A DNA stretch of 64,000 nucleotides from Equus caballus (GCF_041296265.1 NC_091695.1:14429001-14493000); one strand, 5' to 3'. Positions 46,467 to 58,189 are shown, counted from the first letter of the stretch. Notes: generated from the letters alone by a model not told the origin. Translations and numbers: made by a program.

Positions 46467-47360
46467 TTACTGCATGAAGAGCTTTCTCATGGCATTTTTT
46501 TACCTCTTTGTTTCTCAGAGTATAAATGAGTGGATTCAACATAGGTGGATTCACCTTTGTCTACAGATAAAGTTGACGTTGGACGTATATAAGTAAATAC
46601 ACAGGGTGCAAAGAACTAGGCAACAACAGTGAAGTGGGCCCCGTAGGTAGAGAGGGCATTGTGTCTCCCTTCTGCACTATGGGACTTCAAGGAGCACAGG
46701 ATGTGAGTGTAAAAGGCAACCAGCATGAAGTTCAACAGGCAGGTCACACCACTGTTGGCAACCACCAGCAAACCAAGGGCATAAACATTAGTGCAGGCAA
46801 GTTCCAGCAATGGGTAAAAGTCAGAGACCAAGTGATTGATCATATTGGGCCCACAGAATGGCAACTGAAGGACCAGGAGGAGCTGAACTGAAGAATGTAG
46901 GAAACCCTTCAGCCAAACCACTCCCACTAGCAGGGCACAGAGATGCCTGGTCATCATGAGCATGTACTTCAGGAGCTTGCAGAGGGTGATCTAGTGGTCA
47001 CAGGCCATCACTGTCAGCAGAATTATCTCAACACCTCCCAAAAATGGGCTCCAAAGAACTGAGCCATTCAGCCTTTATAAGAGATGGCTTTCCCTTCGTA
47101 CAAAGAGTCGGTAATGAGTTTGGGGGTCATAGAGGAAGAATAACAGGTGTCAATAAAGGACAAGTTGGCCAAGAAACTATACAGGGGGGAAGCCAGGATG
47201 GAGCTAGAGGTGAGGTGATGGTTGCCACAATAAGCATGCTGACACAAACTGTGACAACACAGGTGATAAAAAAGACCACAAAGAATTCTCTATACCTCTG
47301 GGTTCTATGAGAGTCCTAGCATGAAAACTTCTGTGATATTGTGTGGTATTTCCACAGAGG
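46467..47360 (-). pseudogene. OR4-family olfactory receptor pseudogene
   Basis: A near full-span OR4 relic on the minus strand. The N terminus reads HNITEVFMLGLS and runs into a TAG at 47302-47304. TM2 retains FIDTCYSSSMTPKLI. In the TM3 MAYDRY motif, aspartate-arginine-tyrosine has become aspartate-histidine-stop (TAG on the complement of 46991-46993). The longest open part, 46616-46963, covers ICL2 to TM6 with LQLPFCGPNMINHLVSDFYP and SAEGRHNALSTYGAHFTVVA, then another stop. TM7 has lost roughly ten residues between SVDK and [11 protein letters not shown], and a one-base excess after EVKK shifts the last codons. ECL2 has serine where the conserved CD cysteine should be. Closely related to the pseudogene at 56884-57790, sharing RHLCALLVG, QLLL.LQLPFCG and GAHFTVVA, so the two probably arose by local duplication. 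Not functional. Confidence 0.92.
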
Positions 47361-48629
47361 CCAAGAACACTGGCAATGTTCTGGTACAGTACACTGGTAC
47401 AGTATTTCCTGCAAAGTCAAGAGAGAAACATAATTGTAACAGAATTAATTCCAGGGGAGAAAGTTTTTCAAGGTGTCCTTTAGTTACACCCAATTTCCTT
47501 TATCACTCTAATCCTTTCTGTTCCAAAATTCTTGTATCAGTTCATTCTGTCAACCCCAAATTGTGAGCGTATTTCTCTCTGTTAACCTTAGCGTCACTGG
47601 GCACTAGATATCTAAGTTCTTACACAAAAATAATTTATCTAAATTTTAGTTTCTTTTGTTACTACTAACATTTGGCAGATTGATTTTCTAAGTCAATTGA
47701 AGGACATCTGACTAGTTTCAGCATGGTGCCTCATAGATACAATGGTACTTGGGAAAACTATGAAATATTTAGGATTTCCTGAAATTTCTGCATATGTAGC
47801 CCATACGCTTTGAAACAAATCTTTCTTCTTGGACTTTGCAAGGAGGCTTGCTACACTCTCTGTCAGAGTTTGCAACAGTAACACAAATTGATGTAAAACA
47901 AACTGAAATAGGCTTGGGAGAAACTTATTTGCCTAACTTCTCCATTTTTCTCATTGCTCATTTACTCTCACTCTATGCCTATGCTGTGGACAGCATCAGG
48001 TCTACGAAGTCAATTTAAGTTACTCTTCTCTTTTCTTTCCCTGGGCTTGGTGAAGTCCTTCTAGTTAAAGGCTGCTAGCTCCTCTGAAGTCTACAGGGAG
48101 AAGTCAAAGTTGAAAGAAAAAGATTGGTGAGCATCAGCGAAAGATCTACTAAATGATGATCTGCCTATCCAGGACATAAAGGAAGCTACGGGGCCGGGAG
48201 AACAAATTTCCAGTCCTAAACAACTAGAAATCTCAATCTCATCTGGCAGAATATTCCTACTCACCTCTGCTGTCCTAATGATATTAAGGAAATGCTTATG
48301 GCTTAGTTACCGATTAAATAAAAAACTAACCCCACCCACCGCCAACCTATTATTCTCCAGGAAACATAGAGCTACTTAAACTAATTAAATCTTCCAGCTT
48401 GCTGAAGAAGTGATGCTCAGTATAATAAGAATTGAGAGAGAATCATTTAGTGTCAGAAGCAGAAGAGACACCCAGATATAAGAAACACTGGAGAGAAGAT
48501 TCCTGTGTTGATCGGGAAGCTGCCCCCTTTTTCTCTCTCCAAGCTTTACTGTTGGAAGGCAAATACAGCTTCTGCAAGTGAGAAGTCTGATGGGGACCCT
48601 TTCAGATTAGAACATTATGTCCAAGAGAA
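47361..48629. other. Intergenic, no gene seen
   Basis: Upstream of the minus-strand OR4 pseudogene. No recognisable coding sequence or firm repeat. Confidence 0.45.
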
Positions 48630-48850
48630 GACAGCAGTAATAAGAGCAAACACCTGTGTAGCACTTAGTCTTTGCCCAGCATTGTCCTAACTGCTTTGCA
48701 GCCATCAGTTTGTTTAATCCTCACATCATCCCCATGAGGTAGATTAGTGTTTTTACCCTCGTTGTGCAGAGGAAGAAGGTGAGACACACATTTTGCAACA
48801 TACAGAAGCATATTCAGCTAATCAGTGGCAGAGCTAGGCTTTGCATCCAG
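48630..48850 (-). repeat. MIR SINE, nearly full core
   Basis: Reverse MIR: 'tgtgtagcacttagtctttgcccagcattgtcctaactgc', 'tttaatcctcacatcatccccatgaggtag', 'cagctaatcagtggcagagctaggc'. Confidence 0.8.
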
Positions 48851-48894
48851 GAAGTCTTGCTATAGAGTCTGTGGGCTTTGCTTTACTTTACTGT

Positions 48895-49120
48895 GACTTA
48901 AACTCATCTTATTTTGAATCCTTCCTCTGCCATTTGCTAGTTGTGCAATCGTGGACAACTTCTCAAAACTTCAATGTCCTTATCTATAAAATAAAAATAA
49001 GAGTACTGCTCTACCCTCAGATTGCAAAGAGGAACAAATGAAAACAGTGCATGTTTAATGTTTGTACAGAGCCTGGATGTGGTAAATATTCCATAAATGG
49101 CATCTGTTAGCAGATGATGT
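48895..49120 (+). repeat. MIR SINE fragment
   Basis: Sense MIR: 'cttcctctgccatttgctagttgtgcaatcgtggacaac', 'cttatctataaaataaaaataagagtactgc', 'acagagcctggatgtggtaaatattccataaatgg'. It lies in the opposite orientation to the MIR at 48630. Confidence 0.75.
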
Positions 49121-49895
49121 TAGCATCATCAACATCATGGGAAATAAATTCTTCACGTGGCTTAAGGAGCCAAGGACCTAAGTAACTGCATCCAACACTA
49201 AGCAGGTATTGATATGGGTATAATTTTATTATAAATATTAAAAATGTCCTTATACCAATCCCCATACAGAATATGAGAGTAGAGGAAATACAATCAATAT
49301 GAATATTATACAGTTTAGCCAAATAATGAATTTACATGCAACAAAATAAAAATGTTAAGCTGATTTATCTCTGTGATTCAAATTTGCAGGAGTACAATAT
49401 AAATTATTTGCTAAAAACCAGCAAAAATAGAAATCTCCTGTTTGAATTACCCATGAGAAAATTATTTCCCACAAATTAATGAGAATTTAGTAAAATTACT
49501 CCGCTGCACTTTTGTTTGAGTTGGATTTTTCTTTAATTTTAAAAATAGATTTTAGAAAACTTATACTGACTGACTTATATTGACTCAGAGGACACCAACA
49601 GGTCACCAGGTTTTGTTGTCATCGTTTTTTTTAACATCCTAACATCATAGAATGGTCGGCCTGGAAGTTGTCTTAAGGGGTCATCCAGGCCAGCTCCAAG
49701 CATAGCATCTCAAATTTCACTGTTTTATGTGATTGAACTCCTGGGTGAAATTCAAATTTGTTTTTACATTGAGGCAAAACACAGATTGGGCAATTGCTCC
49801 CGATTACAGAAACTCATCTGAGCTCAAACTTTCTTAGAATAGTGCTGGATGACAACCCAAAATGGAGTTATTTAATTACCAGCAGCTGGGAATTA
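49121..49895. other. Intergenic, possible L3/CR1 trace
   Basis: At about 49640-49740 'catcatagaatggtcggcctggaag...ggggtcatccaggcc' recalls an ancient CR1/L3 3' fragment. The rest is AT-rich with no gene. Confidence 0.35.
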
Positions 49896-49899
49896 TTTC

Positions 49900-50095
49900 C
49901 ATTATCCATTTCTCTTTTATTGCTGAAGAACCCTATGACATTTAAAATAATCTTTTCCAATTGTCTCCTTTTTAAGGTGGTGGATTCAAGACTCAGAAAG
50001 ATTAGTTGCAGCTGGTACAAAGTCACATGTGTGATTCATGGCAGAGGTGAGGCTGGAACCCAGGTTGCTTGTTGCTGGAGCCTGTGATCTTTCAA
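49900..50095 (-). repeat. MIR SINE fragment
   Basis: Reverse MIR: 'gactcagaaagattagttgcagctggtacaaagtcacatg' and 'gcagaggtgaggctggaacccagg'. Confidence 0.65.
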
Positions 50096-50630
50096 ATATA
50101 ACCTCCACCCTCCATTATCTACTCTCTCTGTGTTTGACAAGCCAAAAAAAACAAAAAACAAAAACACTGCTGCTGATATTAGGGAAGACGACCTCACAGA
50201 AGGAGTAGCTGGCTTGTTGGCTCTGCATTCTGCTAAGAATACCCATCAGCACAGTCTCAGAGAAAATATTTCTCCTTCCACCAGAATGAGTAATTTATAA
50301 GGTGGGAGTGATGACATAGGGATTATCAATACTATGGGCTTTCTGTCTCTCTAAAGGAGGCTAATTCTCCCCTCATAGGATCACTTTCTGAAGCAGTGTT
50401 GGAACTAGCTTTTGCCTCATTCACAGGTTAGAACGATATTGATGCCATCATTTAATTAAACCTTTTGAATACAGCTTAGGTCTCAAAGAAGTGACTTATA
50501 TTTTGTCTCCTAGAAGTGCCCAGTGTCCTTCTAGTGTCTAGACAGAGGTCATAAATTGGAGGAAAAGGGAGTTAGGATATTTCAGGAATTGGTATTGGAG
50601 TGTCAGCATCTTTAGGAAAATCGCTGAGTG
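50096..50630. other. Intergenic, no gene seen
   Basis: A-rich run near 50143-50165; nothing else recognised. Confidence 0.4.
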
Positions 50631-50634
50631 AGCA

Positions 50635-50780
50635 ACAACAAAAATCAATATCACATATTGAGCATCTTCTGTGTTCTAGAAGTGGATCCTAGGCCCTTTC
50701 ACATATATCATCTCTTTCATCTACCCCCATAAAGCCTGGAGAAATGCACCACTGTCCTTTATCCTTACCTCTAATGTGTG
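50635..50780 (-). repeat. MIR SINE fragment
   Basis: Reverse MIR: 'atattgagcatcttctgtgttctagaagtggatcctaggccc' and 'cataaagcctggagaaatgc'. Confidence 0.5.
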
Positions 50781-50849
50781 GAATGCTAAAAGATCAAGAA
50801 AACCAGAGTCAGAATGACCTAAATTGGAATTACACTTCCACCATTTCAA

Positions 50850-51010
50850 TCATTCAATAAGTATTATTTTAGGCCCCACCTAATAAAAGATAGCATTCTG
50901 GTAAATTCCAAGAATATCATAGTGAATAAAACAGACACTGCCCTTGTCAGCCTGGAGCACATGTTCTAAAAGGGTCAGTAACCACCTCTAAAACCAGGCA
51001 GGGGCATAAA
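50850..51010 (-). repeat. L2-like LINE 3' fragment
   Basis: 'tcattcaataagtattattttaggccc' followed by 'agtgaataaaacagacactgcccttgtc' and 'gagcacatgttctaaaaggg' matches the antisense of the LINE2 3' end that I know. Confidence 0.5.
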
Positions 51011-51700
51011 CAAATAGGACAATAACAAAATCAAATATGTGAAATTGCTCAATTCATATATTTTATGTATATTTTAATGCTGATAAGTATTGACAGAGAT
51101 ATACATGTTTAATACTTATTGATATATGCAGCAAATTTTCCTCCATAAAATTTCTAACCATTTACATTTCCAACACTCTTGCCTGTTCAGCACATGTGTA
51201 GAGCAATTCCCCAGTACTGCATGAATCTTATTCTAAGCCTTCTGCAAACCTGTTCCCTGAAAACTTCTAGAAAAAGTCACAAAATAGGGAGGATTTAGTC
51301 CACTATAAATTCACATCACCAACTTCAAAAGGCCCATCAAAGTGGCCCAGCAATCCTACTATATTTCTTTAATCAATATATTTTCCCAATTCTCCACAAG
51401 AAACATTTAAAATCTGCTTTAATTTCTTCAAGATTCCCTTTTCCACCTCAGTCTGAGTTAAAAAGTGTGAAAAAACTTTCTTAGAACTACGTTGCTGTCT
51501 ATGACCTTCCTTCCTTCCTTTTATCCCTGTCTGCTTCACAGGAGTCAGACCCACATCACTCCTGGTGGCTCTTCCCACCTTCCCTCACCAGAGGTTCCCC
51601 CAGTAAATCTCTTATACAGCTACTCTGTCTTAGTTTCTGCTTTTCAGAGAACCAGGACTGATAGAGATTATATTAATAAGTCTTACAAAGCAATAGGATA
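51011..51700. other. Intergenic, no gene seen
   Basis: The segment 51500-51665 ending 'ttcagagaaccaggactgatagag' is reminiscent of an LTR 3' end but is too partial to call. Confidence 0.35.
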
Positions 51701-51704
51701 AACA

Positions 51705-52560
51705 CAGACAACCAAATGAGATTTGAATAGAACTTCAGCAAAGAAAATCTACAATGGTCAGCAAACATATAAAGGGGGCTCACTTCTTGAATCATCTGAG
51801 AACTATGATGTAGAACCACAATAAAATACTACTGCAATGTCCCTTCCACGTGGCTAAATGAAAAGGGCTGTCAATACCTAGTGTTTGATATCAATATGGA
51901 TGAATTGTATCTCTCATATGCTGCTGGTGGAAATATGTAATTGTTTCTAAGTACCTGTTGAAAAGCTACTCAAGATTGCCAGCCAATGTCAAATATACAT
52001 ATAATCTATGACTGAGAAACTCCACTCTGAGGTCTAAATCCAAGAGAAATGCGTGTACCCGTGCATTGGAAGACACATCACTATGATTGCTAATAGAGCT
52101 ATTTGTGATAGCACAAAACTGGTAACAACCTAAACATCCATCCTCATTAGAATGGATAAAAAATGTATAGTGCATTCATACAATGGACTAACAGATCAAT
52201 GAAAATAAATGAACTACAGGTGCATTTAACAACATGAATGAATCTCACAAATGCAATGTGGAGCCAAAGAATCCAGTCTTAAAAGATTACAAACTGTATG
52301 ATTGCATTTACTTAAAATTTTAAAATAGACCATTCTAGGGCTGTATACTTAGGTGGTAAATGTATAAAAGTATAAAGAAAAAAAGAAGTTTCATCATGGA
52401 AGAGATAAATGGAAGAGAAAGAAATGGGATTGGGGAAGAGATATAATGGGTCCTGGAAGGGCTAGAAATCTTCTCCTTCTTGACATGGTTGTGGTTATAT
52501 AGGTATTGCACCTTACAATTCAGAGATTTTTTCTTTGGCTTGGTTGTTAAGAGTTTGATT
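51705..52560 (+). mobile_element. L1 LINE 3' fragment
   Basis: Plus-strand L1 tail: 'gaactatgatgtagaaccacaataaaatac', 'atgctgctggtggaaatatg', 'gagaaactccactctgaggtc', 'gcacaaaactggtaacaacctaaacatcc', 'acaacatgaatgaatctcac', 'cattctagggctgtatac'. Old and degenerate. Confidence 0.7.
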
Positions 52561-52585
52561 ATGATGTATCTGGGTGAATTTCTTT

Positions 52586-52835
52586 TCTTTTTTTTTTTTG
52601 TCTGAGGAAGATTAACCCTGAGCTAACATCTGCTGCCAATCCTCCTCTTTTTGCTGAGGAAGACAGGCCCTGAGCTAACATCCATGCCCATCTTCCTCTA
52701 CTTTATATGTGGGACGCCTACCACGGCATGGCTTGCCAAGTGGTGCCATGTTGGCACCCGGGATTGGAACCAGCAAACCCCGGACCACCAAAGCAGAAAG
52801 TACAAACTTAACCAGTGTGCAAAGGGGCCAGCACC
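52586..52835 (-). mobile_element. ERE SINE (older subfamily, intact insertion)
   Basis: Reverse-strand ERE with a T-run, 'gaggaagattaaccctgagctaacatctgctgccaatcc' and the tRNA-derived head 'aaacttaaccagtgtgcaaaggggccagc'. Perfect 16-bp target-site duplication CTGGGTGAATTTCTTT at 52570-52585 and 52836-52851. Flanks on both sides are LINE-like. Confidence 0.95.
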
Positions 52836-52854
52836 CTGGGTGAATTTCTTTAAG

Positions 52855-53840
52855 TTCATCCAGTTTGAGATTTGCAGAGCTTCTTGAACCTGTAAGTCTT
52901 TATGTTTCACCAATATTTGGAAGTTTACAGCTGTTATTTTTCAAATATTTTTCTCTGAACTACATTCTTTTCTTTTTCTAAGACTCTGATAACATGAATG
53001 TTAGACATTTGGTATTGCCCCACAAGTCTCTGAGACTCTATCCTTTTTTTAAAATCTCCTTTTCTCTTTGTGCTTTGATCTATCTTCAAGTTCACAGACT
53101 CTTTCATTTATATTTCCATTGTGCCACTGAATTTTTAATTTTGGTTATTGTATCATTCAGTTCTCAATTTGCAATGTTATTCTTCTTTATAATTTCTATT
53201 TCTTTGCTGATACATTTTATCTTTCATTTGTTTCAAGTATGCTTGCCCTTATTTATGGGATCATGGTTATAGGATTGCTTTAAAGTCTTTGTCTGAAAAT
53301 TCCATTATCTATGTCACTGCAAAATTGGCATCTGCTGATTATCTTTCCTTTGTAGGTTAAGGTTTCCTGATTCTTTGTATACTGAGCAAGATTGGATTGT
53401 ATCCTGAATATTTTGAATATTATATTATGATACTTTGGATCTTTTTTAAATTAAAGAGAACATTAAATTTTTAGTTTTAGCAAGCAATTAATCTTGTTAG
53501 TTGCAGGTGGCAATTTCCAACCCACCTTCTGTGGGTTGTGATTCCAATGTCAATTCAGTTATCAAATCTTTTGTAGTGTTATTCAGACCTGTCATGTATT
53601 GCACCCAGTGGCCAGTCTAGGACTTGGGTTGTGCTCAAACCTGTGATGTCATTCTCAAAGATTGGTATGTTGTCTAAGTTAAGATCCACACAGTTGCAGC
53701 TCAGAGGTGGGCCCTGGAATGCATACACAACTTCCTGGGGTGACTCTCTTAAGTGCTCTCAACTCTTTGATCTCACTGATGCTTTCTGCCTCTGGAAACT
53801 TTGCTTTAGTTTTCTCATTGTGCTGCACACTTCCCACAAC
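52855..53840 (-). mobile_element. L1/HAL1-like LINE fragment, antisense
   Basis: Reads 'gagcttcttgaacctgtaagtc', 'tcaaatatttttctctgaac', 'tgaatgttagacatttggtattgccccacaagtctctgagactc', 'atctatcttcaagttcacagactctttc', 'gttattgtatcattcagttctc', and 'gtctgaaaattccattatctatgtc'. This is the order of a common antisense LINE-1-related sequence. The right end is uncertain. Confidence 0.6.
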
Positions 53841-55849
53841 CTAGTCTATGTCAATGAGGAAGATTCAGGAGTAGGCAGAGAGAATAAACTCAATGAGGAT
53901 TTGTCCTATGCTCTCGAGATGATAGGTTCTATGGCCAAGTAGAAAGATCTTCCTCCCTAAGAGATTTAGGCACCTGCTCAGCCACCATTGTTGCCCTTGT
54001 CACTGCTTCTCTGCCACAGGATTGACTGGCATCTGGGACAGGAGAGAAAATTAAAAAAATGGAAAACAAAGAGGTCCACCCCATGACTCTCTGGCCCATT
54101 TGTCTGACCAAGAAGAGACAGGTTCTCCTGGAGTTCTTTATATATGTACCCAGTACATACTTCCAGGTCTAGACTTCTTTTGAGTTCCAGCCAGTGATAC
54201 AGAGGGGAAAAAATCAGAAACTTCAAATCTGATCTCCTTCTCCAATGTTTCTGCAATCATTTACTTTTCACAGTGCTTAGGTATCTTTTCCATGCATTCT
54301 ATGCAGCGTTTATAGCTGTATCTCTGCAAGAAAGAAAGGAATGACTGTGCTTACTCCATCTTTTCCGGAACAGAAGCTCTTCAAGATAGAGTACAATTTG
54401 AAGTTGAGCTAAGAAGATTTGCTCAGAGATTAGCTGTTAGAAGAAAGAGAGAGAGAGAATACACAAGGATGACTCCCAAATTTGGGGTGCTGAGCCAAAA
54501 GAACAGTGAATGAAGGGCTGGCTTGAAGACTCTCTGCTGGAAAATAAATAGGCATATAGCTACATCTTCTCAAGTCCCTAATACTACAGAATTTAATGGT
54601 AGCTGAGGTGGCACCTCCTGTCTTTCATTCACAAGACCATTATTAAAACCCACAAACCTTAAATCTCTCATGATTACATACTCAAAAAGAAAAAAAAAAC
54701 CTGCCTATTTGTTTTTCTCTAGTCTCTTCCATCATTCTCATAAAATTAACTTTCAGATAACCCTTTGGGGTTTATCTGACATAAGAAAGAAGGCACAATA
54801 AAATACTGTCTTTTGGTATTCAGACCAAATCACCTGCAAGGACATCTCCCACCCCCCAGAAGAATTTCCAGGGACAAAGTCACTGTTTAAGGACGGGATT
54901 TTAGTGGGATTCTATCAGTGCTGTGCTCCCAGAATCTAGGACAGTGCCTGAGCTGTTGTTTTTCATCAAGAAACTAGCATGAGTTTATGAGTTCTAGTAT
55001 ATTCTGTTTTTAATGTGCCTTTTGGAAAAATCTCTTGTGCTTATTTTAAATGAAAACCAAAGTATAAATAAAATTTCAAAGTAAAGTAGAATCCAACCAC
55101 CAAATTAAGTACCATTGTCACTTCGATAAGCCTACTTGCAAGCACATCGCTATCTGTACCAGCAGAGGCAGAAGTTAGTCACAAAATTTTTATCACTGGG
55201 CCACATGTCGCTTCATAATCTGAGTTTTAAATTCTGTATTATGTTGTAAATACCTTCTATGACAACAAATACAGATAAATGTCATCTTTTTAAAATAGAT
55301 AAACATAATCTGTGTACTATGGAATACAAAATTGTGGGGGAACATGTAACTTATTTATATTAGATGGGAAACAGAAAAATTACGAGCTTCAGAAACCAGG
55401 AAAAACATATAATAGTATTGCGTAGGAAATGTTATTACATTTAATGAGATTTTCATCTGTGCCTAAATTGTTCTTCCTTCCAAAGAAACATTTTTAAAAT
55501 TTCCTTTCACTGTATTATCAACAAAATTCAGGCTTGAAACAGAATGCCTGGGACAGCTGACTAGGGAACTCAAAACGTTCAAGTTATGATGACACATACA
55601 AATGGAAAGCAAAGGCATCTCATTATAACTAGGAACCAGGAGCAAGCATTTTACTAAGCAGATTAGAGTGAATCAAGCATCCTTGATGATGTACTTGATA
55701 ATGCCTGGACTTTAAATAAATCTGCCCAAGTGCACATCAGAGATTGTTTATAGGGACATTGATAACAGGAAGCTTACAAGCAGATAGTATGAACAAAATA
55801 AAAAATGCAGGGGAAGATAAGAAGATACTAAGGCACTGTGCATTTTGGC
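53841..55849. other. Intergenic, no gene seen
   Basis: GC content is slightly higher at 53930-54260; the small minus-strand frames there match no family that I know. The rest is AT-rich. Confidence 0.45.
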
Positions 55850-56290
55850 AAGATCAGACTTGAATGCATAAAGATCTGTATTTAAATTCCAGCTCAACCT
55901 TGGCTAAATAATTCAGCCTCTGTGAACACAGTTTCTTCCTTTTTTTTTTTTTTTTTTAAAGATTTTATTTTTTGCTTTTTCTCCCCAAAGCCCCCTGGTA
56001 CATAGTTGTGTATTCTTCGTTGTGGGTTCTTCTAGTTGTGGCATGTGGGACGCTGCCTCAGCGTGGTCTGATGAGCAGTGCCATGTCCGCGCCCAGGATT
56101 CGAACTGACGAAACACCGGGCCGCCTGCAGCAGAGCTCGCGAACTTAACCATCCGGCCACGGGGCCAGCCCCACAGTTTCTTCCTTTTTAAAAAGAAAAT
56201 CATGTCAACTTCTTATGAAGACAATATGAGATCTCATTTATAAAGTGATTAGCACAATGCCTACCACCAAGTCAGCACTCAATGAACTAT
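55850..56290 (+). repeat. MIR SINE split by an ERE1 insertion
   Basis: The left part 'gacttgaatgcataaagatctgtatttaaattccagctc...attcagcctctgtgaacacagtttcttcc' and the right part 'cagtttcttcctttttaaaaag...ataaagtgattagcacaatgcctaccaccaagtcagcactcaatgaac' are the two halves of a sense MIR. The ERE1 at 55945-56172 interrupts it at the 'cagtttcctcatctgtaaaatg' position. Confidence 0.75.
55945..56172 (-). mobile_element. ERE1 SINE (young, full length)
   Basis: Third near-identical copy of the 21649 and 41344 elements, with a long oligo-T (A tail on the minus strand). The B box reads GTTCGAATCC, but the first part of the tRNA-like head has changes (ATGGTTAAG rather than GTGGTTAAG). Target-site duplication ACAGTTTCTTCCTTTTT at 55928-55944 and 56173-56189. 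Confidence 0.95.
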
Positions 56291-56883
56291 ACACTATGTG
56301 TGTGAGTGTGTGTCTGTGTGAGGTCACATGTCCACAACATTTAGACATTTGTTTTAGAATTTCATGACACATCATAGTTTATTATATACAACTGTACTTA
56401 TGTTAATTTGAGTACAAGCCTATTCCATACATTTCAATGGCTTGAATTCAATCATTCCTAACTTAATTTTCTTTAATCTCAAAGTCAAAAACTACAGATT
56501 CTTTCAGATATTATTGTAGATAGGAATCAAATATAGGGGAACCATCAACAACTACTTTGACCAATATTCTGGCATACAGAGTTGGAAGACTAGGTTAGCA
56601 ACATTTCAACAAGGGGATTCTGCTCATCATAGACTCTCAATACGCCAGACTGATGAAGACTCCATCTCAGACAAAGGTGAGGGAGAGATAGGTAGTATTT
56701 CCATGAAATTTAAATGGTATATAATAATTTATCTGGTCAATAACGTAGAACACAGGATAGATTAGACATAATGTCAAACATTCAAATCAATTTTACTTTG
56801 AAAATGTTTGATGTTCTCTCAGTTGTCATCATGACAATATGAATTGTTAATAAAAATGACTGCATATTTCTTTCCTTATTGAA
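56291..56883. other. 3' flank of the OR4 pseudogene
   Basis: Short (TG)n at 56297-56320; otherwise AT-rich with nothing recognised. Confidence 0.4.
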
Positions 56884-57790
56884 TTTGTACCCTCCATCCA
56901 CAATTGCTTATTTTTCCAAAGATTCCTCATGGCATTTTTCACTTCTGCATTTCTCAGTGTATAAACTAAAGGGTTGAACACAGTGTAAAAATACAATAAA
57001 ACACAACCACTAAAGTAGATGATAGCCCCATGGAACTAAATATACAAGGCACAAAGAACTGGGCAACAACAGTGAAGTGGGCCCCACGGGTGGAGAGAAC
57101 TTTGTGTCTTTCCTCTGCACTTTGGCATGTCAAGGAGTTCAGGATGACAATGTACAAGGAAGCCAGCACCAAATTTCAGCAGGAAGATCATACCGCTGTT
57201 GGCGACCAACAGCAGACCAATGACATATGTGTTGCTATAGGTGAGATCAAGCAAGGGGTACAAGTCACAGACAAAGTGATTGATCACATTGGACCCACAG
57301 AATGGCAACTGAAGGTCCAGGAGGAGCTGAACCAATGAATTTAGGAAGTCCCCAGCCAAGCCATCCCCACCAAGAGGGCACAGAGATGCCTGATCATGTA
57401 GCTCAGGGGCTTGCAAATGGCCAGGTAATGGTCATAGGCCATCACTGTGAGAAGAATGATCTCAGTTCCTTCCAATAAATGGGCAATAAGGAATTGAGCC
57501 AGGCATCCCTCAAAAGAGATGGCTCTCCCCTCATGTAAGAAGTCAGCAACGAGTTTAGGGGTCATACATGAGGAAAAGCAAATATCGATAAAGGACAAAT
57601 ATGAGAGGAAAAAGTGCATAGGAGACCCCAAGGTGGGGCTGAAGATCATGGTGATAATGATAAGTAGGATGCCCCTATCAGAACACCAGTTAGACCACCA
57701 AAAGAGGACAGATAAAAGTTCCTGTACCTTGGGGTTTCATGAGACTACCACCACGAAAACTTTCCATGATGTTTCATGGACTATCCATGA
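56884..57790 (-). pseudogene. OR4-family olfactory receptor pseudogene
   Basis: A near full-span OR4 relic. The N-terminal part reads KVFVVVVS then a stop, followed by NPKVQELLSVLFWW. From TM2 the frame is open: SPMHFFLSYLSFIDICFSSCMTPKLV, ISFEGCLAQF, MAYDHYLAICKPLSYM. The ICL2 is about three residues shorter than in the 46467 copy (RHLCALLVG follows directly). The frame then shifts near 57340 (MAWLG / DFLNSLVQLLL), shifts again around 57170 in TM5, and about ten residues are lost in TM7 between SSTL and VVVFY. ECL2 keeps LPFCGSNVINHFVCDLYPLL. The tail NAEVKNAMRNLWKNKQ is visible out of frame. The arginine of DRY is histidine. Sister to the pseudogene at 46467-47360. The start and end are approximate. 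Confidence 0.92.
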
Positions 57791-58189
57791 AAGCTGAGCT
57801 ACAGCAAGGACTTGGGTGAAAAGAGAATTTCGAATAAAAATCTGTTACCACCTTTTTCAAGACATTCCAAGAAATTGGGGAAAATTAGTGTTCTTGGAAT
57901 ATAATTAACCCAGATTGTGAATCCAAAAGCAAGAGCTTGCTAATAACACAAATCTTTTGTATATTTCTAAGCAACAATTTTGACAAAGTACAAAGTTAAG
58001 TAACAGATAAAATAAACAATTCCCAAAATATTACCTTTCTTGAATTTTAACCAATAATAATGAATTCTCTTTTTCAATTTGAAAATACCTTCATGGAGTT
58101 TTTTGTATTTAAAATTATCATTATTTATATATATGTATCAGTTATAGTTCATTAAAAAAAGTTATGGGAAAATAATTTCTCTAAATAAT

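Noticed and set aside
46616-47310. Plus-strand frames at 46634-46891 and 47044-47310, and 57030-57338 and 57519-57797
   Set aside because: They are antisense shadows of the OR4 pseudogenes on the minus strand.
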